This document shows positions 9,130-16,028 of a stretch of DNA of 33,898 nt, piece by piece. The translations under genes and the position numbers were made by a program. The first letter of the stretch is position 1; the number at the start of each line of letters is the position of its first letter. The stretch is from Methanosarcinaceae archaeon (GTDB taxonomy: Archaea > Halobacteriota > Methanosarcinia > Methanosarcinales > Methanosarcinaceae). The notes below the pieces were generated by a model. The model did not search any database. It was not told the origin of the DNA and saw only the letters and a program-made list of their open reading frames with translations. The stretch is taken from the NCBI GenBank assembly GCA_016926455.1, contig JAFGOO010000103.1:1-33898 (forward strand). Reading direction: 5' to 3'.

Positions 9130-10296
9130 ATGGCATTTGGAAATATTGACAACTGGATAGAGAGACACAAAGATGATATAGACGGCAATGGAAAAAAGAT
9201 TTACACGTGCATCCTTGATATGATGGAAATTGACGGCCTGTCCTACCATACTAAAACTTCTAATCTTGAGAATATAAAAAGGATAGGGGTATTGTGTCCT
9301 GAAATCAACTATTTCAAACTCACCGATGATGATATCCAAAAGATACAAGTTTCGATTGTTAAAAAGCATAAAAATAAGAAAACTGTTCGAAATTTAAAAA
9401 ACACTTTAAGAAAGTGGTTGCAGTGTTCGAATCAATCTGAACTTTTAAATTTGGTTAAGGCTGTAAACACCAAAAGCGCCGACAAATTACCCGATGATAT
9501 GCTGACACCGCAAGAGATTGAACTTATGTTGGATCATTGCACCACCACAAGAGACCAGGCGATAATCGCCTTGCTTTATGACAGTGGGTGTAGGGTTGGA
9601 GAGCTGTTATCTATGAGAGTTAGAGACGTGGAATTTGACGATAATGGCGCAATAGTCACCTATCCAGAGGGGAAAACTGGATGGCGTAAGAATCGTGTAG
9701 TATACGCAACAGCCTATTTGCGTCAATGGTTGGCGAACCATGAATACAAAAACAATCCAGAAGCACCTTTATTTTATTCTTTGCGAGGAGAGATCATAGA
9801 CAAGAATAAGGATGCATCACCAGAGAATAAAAGATTAAAGGGATTGACTGGTGAAGCTGTAAGGCGGCAGCTGCATATAATAGCTACAAATTCAGGTATC
9901 AAAAGGCGTGTACACCCTCATTTATTCAGGCATACCAGGGCGAGTGAGTTGGCAAACCACATGACCGAACAACAATTAAAGAAGCACTTCGGCTGGGGTG
10001 CAGGCAGTAACATGGCCGCTCTATACGTTCACCTTTCAGATCGTGATGTAGAAAAAGCTTTTTTGAAGGCAAGCGGAATAAAGGTCACAGAGGACGAAGA
10101 TAATAGACCGCAACCAATTAAATGTCCACGATGCAGAGAATTTAACCCACCGCAGGCCGCATATTGTTTCAGGTGTGGTTTAATGTTGTCACAGAAATTG
10201 GACAAAGAAGTAAATGAAGTTATGGAAGCCCTTAAAAAGAGAATAATGGATGATCCTAGTTTTTTGGTTGCCGCACTTAACAACCAAAAACCCTGA
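9130..10296 (+). CDS. int: Tyrosine recombinase (integrase) with C-terminal zinc ribbon
   Basis: This 388-aa protein catalyses site-specific integration and excision. The N-terminal SAM-like core-binding domain spans about residues 5-115. The catalytic residues are all present: Arg155 (GCRVGEL), Lys182 (EGKTGW), His264 and Arg267 (HLFRH), Trp289 (FGWG, in the usual His/Trp position), and the nucleophile Tyr299 (AALYVHL). A C-terminal zinc ribbon follows with C332, C335, C346 and C349, a feature seen in other archaeal XerC/D-like integrases. The ribosome-binding site AAGGTG is 5 nt before the ATG. The gene sits 40 bp inside attL, the usual place for the enzyme that made the insertion. T-rich runs after the stop likely end its transcript. 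Confidence 0.95.
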   Translation: MAFGNIDNWIERHKDDIDGNGKKIYTCILDMMEIDGLSYHTKTSNLENIKRIGVLCPEINYFKLTDDDIQKIQVSIVKKHKNKKTVRNLKNTLRKWLQCSNQSELLNLVKAVNTKSADKLPDDMLTPQEIELMLDHCTTTRDQAIIALLYDSGCRVGELLSMRVRDVEFDDNGAIVTYPEGKTGWRKNRVVYATAYLRQWLANHEYKNNPEAPLFYSLRGEIIDKNKDASPENKRLKGLTGEAVRRQLHIIATNSGIKRRVHPHLFRHTRASELANHMTEQQLKKHFGWGAGSNMAALYVHLSDRDVEKAFLKASGIKVTEDEDNRPQPIKCPRCREFNPPQAAYCFRCGLMLSQKLDKEVNEVMEALKKRIMDDPSFLVAALNNQKP

Positions 10297-10559
10297 TTTT
10301 TGCGGCATTTTTTACTTTTTTTATGGTTTTTGTGGTTTTGTTTATAGTTTACATTTCTATGTGAAATGAAACTTAATCAATTCTTACGCATGTTGTTGAT
10401 TTTGACTGGACTGTATTATTTATCTGTCATTTGTATACCACATATTGTTTACATTTCTTATTGAATTGTCAACAATATCGATAGCAGAAGGCACTAAAAA
10501 TAAGGAAAGATATATATCTTACATTTGATGATATTACTATATTGTAGCAAGGTGGTTAA
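10297..10559. promoter_or_regulatory. Terminator and repeat-bearing control region before the regulator operon
   Basis: The first 45 bp are T-rich and probably terminate the integrase transcript. GTTTACATTTCT occurs at 10347-10358 and again exactly 100 bp on at 10447-10458, each followed four bases later by GAA. A shorter TTACATTT copy lies near 10519. The first copy is part of CATTTC-N5-GAAATG dyad symmetry. TATA-like AAGATATATATC lies about 50 nt before the next gene. These may be operators for the AbrB-like protein encoded just downstream. Confidence 0.45.
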
Positions 10560-10790
10560 ATGTTTGATGAAACAATCGTTAGAAAAGTGCAAGAAACACA
10601 ATATGCAAAAACGATCTCTCTGCCATCTCAAATCTGTGAAAAGTTAAGGATAAAGAAAGGATCGTTCATGTGTATCGAATTGATTGATGACAAGATTGTT
10701 ATGACACCAGCCACGCTGATCCGCCAAGATGCTGTCGTGGCTGGTGCGGTGAACAAAACCCACGCAAAGGTAGGAGTTGCTCATGGCTAA
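10560..10790 (+). CDS. AbrB/SpoVT-like DNA-binding protein
   Basis: This 76-aa protein carries a swapped-hairpin AbrB-type domain at residues 7-52: a KTISLPSQICEKLRIKKGSF core followed by IELIDDKIVMTP, the classic LP-x-(I/V)-C-x-x-L-x-I-x-x-G pattern. Such proteins bind DNA as dimers and act as transition-state or antitoxin-type regulators. The C-terminal tail (VVAGAVNKTHAKVGVAHG) is not recognised. The ribosome-binding site AAGGTGG is close to the ATG. Its stop overlaps the start of the next gene, making it first in the control/replication operon. No partner toxin was recognised. Confidence 0.85.
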   Translation: MFDETIVRKVQETQYAKTISLPSQICEKLRIKKGSFMCIELIDDKIVMTPATLIRQDAVVAGAVNKTHAKVGVAHG

Positions 10791-10941
10791 TTCTATTGAT
10801 TCGGTTATAAATATTTCGGGTTCTGATTGGGCGAAGGACTTGACAGCTAGGTATCCAGATGCTGTGAAATATGTTTTGAAACATGGTTCCCCGATTGAAA
10901 AAGCACTAGTTGAACACGTTGTTAGGGTTTCAAGGGGGTGA
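10783..10941 (+). CDS. Small hypothetical protein, 52 aa
   Basis: The start ATG overlaps the end of the preceding AbrB-like gene by 8 nt and is preceded by AGGAG. The protein is short and soluble, contains one tryptophan (SDWAKDLTARYPDAVKYVLK) and is probably mostly helical. I recognise no family. The overlap, the good ribosome-binding site and the tight spacing to the next gene support a real coding sequence. A role as a small regulator or partner of the AbrB-like protein is only a guess from position. Confidence 0.65.
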   Translation: MANSIDSVINISGSDWAKDLTARYPDAVKYVLKHGSPIEKALVEHVVRVSRG

Positions 10942-10945
10942 TGCT

Positions 10946-11239
10946 ATGAAAAAAGTAGATGCTGGCACCCCGCTAGAAGTGCCGACAGCAAACAAAACAA
11001 GAGTAAAAGGTCAAAAATACCATAGGTGTTCTTCCAATATAAAAGTTGTGGCTGTTACTGATTATGCACCAGACGAACTATTTTTACCACTCGAAGAAGC
11101 AGCCCATCGTTGTGGAAGGCATCCATCGAAACTGCGGGAACTCATCAACAAGGGTAAACTACCAGTCGTTGAAAACTCCATTGGATTGAGACGAATTCCA
11201 GAATGTGAACTATACCGCCTTCGAATACGGAGGTACTGA
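10946..11239 (+). CDS. Helix-turn-helix (excisionase/MerR-like) DNA-binding protein
   Basis: This 97-aa protein has a basic N-terminal half (residues 1-45). It then has an excisionase-type helix-turn-helix at about 52-95: ELFLPLEEAAHRCGRHPSKL followed by the second helix and a short wing. The pattern of an acidic entry, EAA, a helix, then LINKGKLPVVENSIGLRRIP matches small DNA-bending factors of mobile elements. It could act as the excision factor for the integrase or as an operator-binding repressor. The ATG at 10946 is chosen over an upstream TTG (10910) because AAGGGGGTG lies just before it. It ends 3 nt before the primase gene. Confidence 0.75.
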   Translation: MKKVDAGTPLEVPTANKTRVKGQKYHRCSSNIKVVAVTDYAPDELFLPLEEAAHRCGRHPSKLRELINKGKLPVVENSIGLRRIPECELYRLRIRRY

Positions 11240-11242
11240 GTT

Positions 11243-14227
11243 ATGTCTGATATCAGAGACAAAGTAAAAGACAGACTCAGCATAATCGATATTGTTGGGG
11301 ATTACATAACGCTGACAAGGGAAGGTGCCGTTTACAAAGGCTCAAAACCGCCAGTACAAAACACTGGAAAAAGTTTAATCGTGTATCCTAATACGGATTC
11401 TTTCTACGACTGGAAAAATAAATACGGCGGTGACGTTCTAAACGCAATCGCTCATTTTGAGGATTTGGACATTAATGAACATTTTACAGAAATATTGCGG
11501 ATTGCTGCAAGGAAAGCAGGCATAGAATATCAAAAACAAGATCTTGACGTTGATAAACTCAGAGAGAAACAAAACATCCAAACCCTGTATTCAAACGTTG
11601 CCGAGTTTTACCACTCCAACCTGACCAACGAATTATACGAGCTGATTTTTAAAAAGTGGGGAATCACAAAAGAAACCGTTGATTCATATAAAATCGGATT
11701 CGCACCAGTCAATAATAAAAGAAATTCAATATTGGAAAAAACAGAAGGTGTTGACAGAAAGACACTGATCAAATCTGGACTTGTTTTTAATTTCGACGGT
11801 CGGCTTGTTGACTTTTACAATGGTAGAATCGTCTTCCCATACTGGAAAAATGGGAAAGTAGTATATTTCATAGCCAGGAAGGTTGAAGTACTCACACCAG
11901 AAAACGAATATGAGAAAGCTAAATACAAAAAACTCCTGACTCCAAAAAACCGATCTTATATAAGTGAAGTTGCAGGAAACGATTATCTTTATGGTGAGGA
12001 CTCGCTCAAAGGTTCTGACTACTGCATCATTACTGAGGGGGTAACCGACTGTATAACATTGCTGCAAAATGGTTACACGTCTATAAGTCCAGTGACCGTA
12101 GGATTTAGGGAAACCGATTACCCAAAACTGTTATCAGTGGCCAGAAAATTAGAGACTGTATATGTCTGCAATGATGACGAAATAGGGAAAGCGGGCATTA
12201 AAGGTGCTCTTAAAACAGCTAGATTCCTGAATGAAAATAATGTTTATGTCAAGATCGTCACTTTGGGAAGAGACGAAGGGCAGGAAAAGATAGACGTTGC
12301 AGAATTTTTGAGGGATAAGGGAAAGGACAAGCTAGATGAAAGAATCGAAGAAAGTCTGGAATTGTGGGAATTTGTATTAAATGAAATAAATATTTCGTCG
12401 TTAAAACCTGTAGATAAACTGAGGACTGCTAAAAAATATTGCATTGATGAACTTTCAGATATGGATCAATCAGAAAGAAAGACAATCATAGATTACAACG
12501 TCAAAGACGCATTTGGATTCAAGTCCACTGATATGGCGTCATTGATAAAGGACGTAGAGCAGGCAATAAAAAAGAACAATGATTCTAAAAAAGAAGTTGT
12601 CGAAACATCATCAACTCCGGATATAGACGAAGCAAAGGAAGCAATCAGAAAAAAAGCAATTGACATAATGGAACATGGCGAACCAGTGAAGTTTATTTTA
12701 GACACATTTAGCACTATTCATGTAGGAGACGAAGAAACCGCAAAAACGTTACTGGTGTCAATTGGTTGCCAGTCAGTTAAGAATAGTGAAGGCATACAGC
12801 CAAAAGTATCCGGTGGGTCGGGGAAAGGGAAAACACATTGCTGCAAAGCTATGTTATGGTTAATTCCACCTAAATACGCAATTTCAACCACATTAAGCGA
12901 TAAAGTAATCTATTACATGGATATTCCAGAAGGTTCTATAATTTTCTCAGATGATGTGAATTTAAATGAAACTATGGAAGGTGTGATAAAAAGGTCAACT
13001 ACAAATTATCAAGTAGGAGATACCCATACCACACTAGACGGTAACCGAAACGTTCAAAGTTTAACTATTCCTCCTCGTGTTTCATGGTGGTTAACATCTG
13101 TAAACGATGAACAAAGCATACAGTACTTAAATAGAACTTTTGGGGGAGATGTTAACGAAACAGAAAAGCAAGATAAAGACGTTATGAACTTCCAGTTAAA
13201 ACTAGCTGCAAATGGGTTAGATGCATATCCACTAAATGAAGATATTCTGATCTGCAGAGAGATAATAGAAGAAGTAAAAAACCACCTATTCAATGTAAAG
13301 ATACCATATGCTGAAGTAATTAAATGGGTTGACCCATCAAACAGACGAAATTTGAACATTTTTCTTGATATGATCAAAGCGTTTGCGGTGTTCAGGTTCA
13401 AGCAGCGGGTTATAGAAGACAACTTCCTTCATGCTATAATAGACGATTTTGATGATGCAAGTGTTTTGTACTCATGTAGAGCAGAGAATCAAGGACTCAA
13501 AATAAACAACAACGAAAGAAAACTGGTTAAATTCCTACAAGAAAGAAGAGCCGCAGACACAAAAGAAATACAAAAAGCGTTAAAGATTTCACAGGGAACG
13601 GTTCACAACTTGCTACATGGCAGGAAGGAAACTGATGATAGCGGGCTTTTGGGTAAAACGAATATGATTACTTGTGAGGATGTTACGGTTGACAATGGGA
13701 ACGGATTAAGGACTAAAAAATATATTTACAGATATATTGGTGAGGATGTTTTTAAAACATTCGAAAATAAAGTAGTATACATAGAAAACGATGACAGGAA
13801 CAACTATTACAACTATTACACGACTATTACACGACTATCAAATAATGAAAACAATATCAATAGAACCATTATTACAGATATTACAGATATAAAGAGTATT
13901 AATGAAAATAATAATAATGGGAACGATGATAGTCCTATATTTTCAAGTGCTTATAATACGTGTAATAGCTGTAATAGTGGTAATAATGAGGCTACCGCAA
14001 CTATTACATCAAAAAATAATGATGTAATAGTCGTAACCGATAGTGAAAACATTTTATTTATGGATATAAAAACGTTTGTTGGAGGCAGAAGTGACCAGAG
14101 AAAACTTAGAGCAAATAGAGAATATCAAAAAATGGCTTTTGCTTTCTGTGAAGCACATCGGGGCGTATACACGCTAGCAGTCGTTAAACCAATGATAGAA
14201 AAGATGGCGGAGTGTGGGGAAATATGA
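11243..14227 (+). CDS. Primase-helicase fusion with degenerate zinc-finger region
   Basis: This 994-aa replication protein opens like bacterial DnaG (residues 1-75, ending GGDVLNAIAHFED). The four zinc ligands of the CHC2 finger are all replaced, so metal binding there is unlikely. A TOPRIM catalytic domain follows, with Glu265 (ITEGVTD) and D311-D312 (CNDDE). The second half is a helicase-like ATPase with Walker A GGSGKGKT (524-531), Walker B IIFSDD and a sensor-like WWLTSVND. A winged-helix segment at about 760-800 (TKEIQKALKISQGTVHNLL) follows, then an Asn-rich low-complexity linker (about 849-935). The C-terminal module (about 940-994) is shared with the protein at 15129-15608. It is the likely replication initiator of the element. 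The next gene overlaps its stop by 4 nt. Confidence 0.88.
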   Translation: MSDIRDKVKDRLSIIDIVGDYITLTREGAVYKGSKPPVQNTGKSLIVYPNTDSFYDWKNKYGGDVLNAIAHFEDLDINEHFTEILRIAARKAGIEYQKQDLDVDKLREKQNIQTLYSNVAEFYHSNLTNELYELIFKKWGITKETVDSYKIGFAPVNNKRNSILEKTEGVDRKTLIKSGLVFNFDGRLVDFYNGRIVFPYWKNGKVVYFIARKVEVLTPENEYEKAKYKKLLTPKNRSYISEVAGNDYLYGEDSLKGSDYCIITEGVTDCITLLQNGYTSISPVTVGFRETDYPKLLSVARKLETVYVCNDDEIGKAGIKGALKTARFLNENNVYVKIVTLGRDEGQEKIDVAEFLRDKGKDKLDERIEESLELWEFVLNEINISSLKPVDKLRTAKKYCIDELSDMDQSERKTIIDYNVKDAFGFKSTDMASLIKDVEQAIKKNNDSKKEVVETSSTPDIDEAKEAIRKKAIDIMEHGEPVKFILDTFSTIHVGDEETAKTLLVSIGCQSVKNSEGIQPKVSGGSGKGKTHCCKAMLWLIPPKYAISTTLSDKVIYYMDIPEGSIIFSDDVNLNETMEGVIKRSTTNYQVGDTHTTLDGNRNVQSLTIPPRVSWWLTSVNDEQSIQYLNRTFGGDVNETEKQDKDVMNFQLKLAANGLDAYPLNEDILICREIIEEVKNHLFNVKIPYAEVIKWVDPSNRRNLNIFLDMIKAFAVFRFKQRVIEDNFLHAIIDDFDDASVLYSCRAENQGLKINNNERKLVKFLQERRAADTKEIQKALKISQGTVHNLLHGRKETDDSGLLGKTNMITCEDVTVDNGNGLRTKKYIYRYIGEDVFKTFENKVVYIENDDRNNYYNYYTTITRLSNNENNINRTIITDITDIKSINENNNNGNDDSPIFSSAYNTCNSCNSGNNEATATITSKNNDVIVVTDSENILFMDIKTFVGGRSDQRKLRANREYQKMAFAFCEAHRGVYTLAVVKPMIEKMAECGEI
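13804..14030. repeat. CTATTACA/TGTAATAG repeat cluster inside the primase gene
   Basis: CTATTACA occurs at 13804, 13813, 13824 and 14001. Its reverse complement TGTAATAG occurs at 13961, 13970 and 14023. The last pair forms a perfect 10-bp inverted repeat (CTATTACATC / GATGTAATAG) around a 10-nt A/T loop at 14001-14030. The DNA encodes the Asn-rich linker, so some repetition follows from codon use, but the exact inverted copies do not. Candidate initiator-binding iterons. Confidence 0.6.
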
Positions 14228-14838
14228 CACCCCATGGAAGAGATCAACCCACAACCAGCGACATCGTGTTGAAGATGTTTGATAACTGGTCAGATTTGCC
14301 AAAGCTATATGACGCTGCAAAGGTGCGATATGCAAAGACGCAGGATATCAAAATGAATCGTATAGGGGATTCATACGCTGTTATTCTGGTCGCTGGGATG
14401 CTGTTGGAATCGGTTTTTGATGATTTTGGAATTGAGACTGTTAATCCTCATGAAGTAGTGGATTACTTTTATGAGAAAAGTTCGAATGATTCCAGGACCG
14501 AGAACTACTCGGTAAGAGCATTGCGTATAGTGATGGATTGGACAATTAGTAAAAACATGTGTTTCAGAGATCATAACGCAGAAAGCACCAAAAAATCGTA
14601 TGATTTCTACGGATGGTTGAACGTTGATAATGCATATCATGACTTCATTACATCGGAGTTAAGGAAGATGCTTATCGTTTCTGGGTTCGAACCAACGAGA
14701 CTAATTAATGATTGGTATGAGGACGGTTTGATAATAGCTGATAATGGAAGAAAAGACAAGAAAGTTTCGAAGGATGGTAAAATAATAAGGGTTGTTAGAT
14801 TTGCAAGGAGTAAGATAGACGATGTTCTTAGTCAGTAA
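14224..14838 (+). CDS. DUF927 C-terminal-domain-like protein
   Basis: This 204-aa protein resembles, in pattern, the C-terminal region of DUF927-family replication/primase proteins. It has a helical block with GDSYAVILVAGMLLESVFDDFG (residues about 47-68), a middle segment with YGWLNVDN, and the ending GFEPTRLINDWYEDGLIIAD followed by a charged KVSKDGKIIRVVRF strand. In many relatives this region is fused behind a helicase; here it is a separate gene directly after the primase-helicase, overlapping its stop as ATGA. I therefore infer a replication accessory role, with the two proteins acting together. The start ATG at 14224 is supported by GGGGA 3 nt upstream. Confidence 0.7.
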   Translation: MTPHGRDQPTTSDIVLKMFDNWSDLPKLYDAAKVRYAKTQDIKMNRIGDSYAVILVAGMLLESVFDDFGIETVNPHEVVDYFYEKSSNDSRTENYSVRALRIVMDWTISKNMCFRDHNAESTKKSYDFYGWLNVDNAYHDFITSELRKMLIVSGFEPTRLINDWYEDGLIIADNGRKDKKVSKDGKIIRVVRFARSKIDDVLSQ

Positions 14839-15053
14839 TGGTACAGTTGGTACATACGATGGTACAGTTTTATGTAAATTTATTAGAAAAGTATATAATA
14901 AAATCAATAACAGTATACATGATAATAATAGGATATATAATAACTGTACCAACTGTACCAAATGTACCATCATATTTTACAACTTAGTATTTTCTCTATT
15001 ATTCTCTATAATATGCATGAAAGTGTTGGTACAGTTGGTACATTTGGTACGAA
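14839..15053. repeat. Nine 9-bp TGGTACA units in three clusters (candidate origin)
   Basis: Cluster A has direct units at 14839, 14848 and 14860. Cluster B has three contiguous inverted units (ACTGTACCA, ACTGTACCA, AATGTACCA) at 14943-14969. Cluster C has three contiguous direct units (TGGTACAGT, TGGTACATT, TGGTACGAA) at 15027-15053. The spacers (14870-14942 and 14970-15026) are very A/T-rich and could melt easily. Iterons flanking A/T-rich DNA next to replication genes fit a replication origin; a multi-site operator is the alternative. The 290-bp gap holds no convincing gene. Confidence 0.75.
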
Positions 15054-15086
15054 TGCTATCAAGAGGCTTAATTTTTGATAAAAAAG

Positions 15087-15116
15087 GATGGTCCATTGAT
15101 GGTCCATTGGACCAAG
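15087..15116. promoter_or_regulatory. Palindromic operator before the zinc-ribbon gene
   Basis: GATGGTCCATT is repeated in tandem and runs into TGGTCCATTGGACCA, a 7-1-7 perfect palindrome, ending about 14 nt before the next start codon. The position over the likely transcript start or leader suits a repressor site. The winged-helix protein two genes downstream is one candidate ligand. Confidence 0.5.
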
Positions 15117-15128
15117 TGGTGATATAAA

Positions 15129-15608
15129 ATGTCAGAATTTATTAAAAATTACCTAAAAACCCTCAATGAATTAAACCATCCAGAGCAATATAAAAAAGAA
15201 GTCATGGATGTGAAACCTCCGGAAGAAAACAAAACACATGATAAAAAGAAATCATCTAAACATGAAGTGTGTAATGTTTGTGGGCAAGATGCACGTAACA
15301 AATCGGAGATAATCGATTATAGCACAGGAAGAAAAGAATTAATGTTGCTACATTGGTGTGATTTTTGTTATCGTGAATATACCAAGACCGGAGTATATCA
15401 CCTAAAAAAGAACACTCCTCCACAGGAAGAAACAGTTAAGAAAATAAAAACATTCGTCACATGCAATAAGGACCAAGAATCTAAACGGATTAGCCGAAAA
15501 TATCAAGATATTGCTTTTGACTTTTGCAAAGCACATAAAGGAGTATATGACAAACCATCAGAAATTAAAGAACTGATTGAAAAGATGGCGGAGTGTGGTG
15601 AAATATGA
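15129..15608 (+). CDS. Zinc-ribbon protein sharing the C-terminal module of the primase
   Basis: This 159-aa protein has a charged N-terminus, then a zinc-binding pair of CxxC motifs: VCNVCGQ (about residues 47-53) and HWCDFCYRE (about 77-85). The last 50 residues (DQESKRISRKYQDIAFDFCK ... LIEKMAECGEI) are clearly related to the end of the primase-helicase (DQRKLRANREYQKMAFAFCE ... MIEKMAECGEI). The shared module suggests that both proteins contact the same partner or site. Function is unknown; a DNA-binding or primase-accessory role is an inference. The ribosome-binding site GGTGAT is 6 nt before the ATG, and its stop overlaps the next gene by 4 nt. Confidence 0.75.
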   Translation: MSEFIKNYLKTLNELNHPEQYKKEVMDVKPPEENKTHDKKKSSKHEVCNVCGQDARNKSEIIDYSTGRKELMLLHWCDFCYREYTKTGVYHLKKNTPPQEETVKKIKTFVTCNKDQESKRISRKYQDIAFDFCKAHKGVYDKPSEIKELIEKMAECGEI

Positions 15609-15874
15609 AACGTGAACGAGAAGAGCCACTAACAACAGATGACGTTACAACTCTTTATCCAGATATTGAAAATATGATATGTGATGCAGTAAAATCACTA
15701 TCTGAAAGGGGCTACGTCACCACTTCCAACAATATATTTCATGAATTGCATTTAGCGAAGGTCACCAGGCGACATATCTACAATATTGTTAAAAGGATGA
15801 ATCGAGAAGGAAAACTCATATCAAAATTGCGACAATCGAGTGTTAGAAAACTTGTTTTTTTCATTCCAGTCTAG
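15605..15874 (+). CDS. Winged-helix DNA-binding protein
   Basis: This 89-aa basic protein is predicted to be mostly helical with a winged helix-turn-helix: the helix IENMICDAVKSLSERGYVTT, then NNIFHELHLAKVTRRHIYNI as the helix-turn-helix, and KLISKLRQSSVRKLVFFIP as the wing. It probably binds DNA as a transcription regulator. The start overlaps the preceding stop (ATGA), and the ribosome-binding site GGAGTGTGGTG is encoded inside the conserved end of the upstream gene. It is the last gene of the replication operon, followed by T-rich terminator-like runs. It lies just before the strong promoter region of the membrane-protein operon, so it may control that operon. Confidence 0.75.
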   Translation: MKREREEPLTTDDVTTLYPDIENMICDAVKSLSERGYVTTSNNIFHELHLAKVTRRHIYNIVKRMNREGKLISKLRQSSVRKLVFFIPV

Positions 15875-16028
15875 TCTATTTTTATTTTTCCTTTTCTATA
15901 TATTTCCTTCTCTTCTTATTGTTTTTTGGCATAATCTATATATACTCTCAAAACATAATATATATTACTGTTGAGATATAAATATAATGTTATAAATATA
16001 TATAAAGTGATAAAGGGAAGCGGTGAAC
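15875..16028 (+). promoter_or_regulatory. Terminator plus strong A/T-rich promoter region of the membrane-protein operon
   Basis: T-runs just after the stop (CTATTTTTATTTTTCC) probably end the replication transcript. Several TATA-like sites follow, including CTATATATACT near 15937 and two copies of TATAAATATA near 15977 and 15991. The second copy lies about 38 nt before the start codon. The density of TATA elements suggests strong or layered late expression. Confidence 0.55.

Noticed and set aside
8669..9136. 155-aa complete membrane-protein gene starting at 9136
   Set aside because: Its first 18 residues come from element DNA and it overlaps the integrase start. The frame is the truncated C-terminal part of a host gene.
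10297..10559. Replication origin before the AbrB-like gene
   Set aside because: There are only two or three widely spaced repeats. The array at 14839-15053 is a far stronger candidate, so this one is treated as regulatory.
13804..15053. CRISPR array
   Set aside because: Repeats are 8-9 bp, contiguous or irregularly spaced and in both orientations, with no spacer pattern and no cas genes.
14822..15127. 101-aa plus-strand frame across the TGGTACA repeats
   Set aside because: It begins inside the end of the 204-aa gene, and its repeated N-C-T residues simply mirror the DNA repeats.
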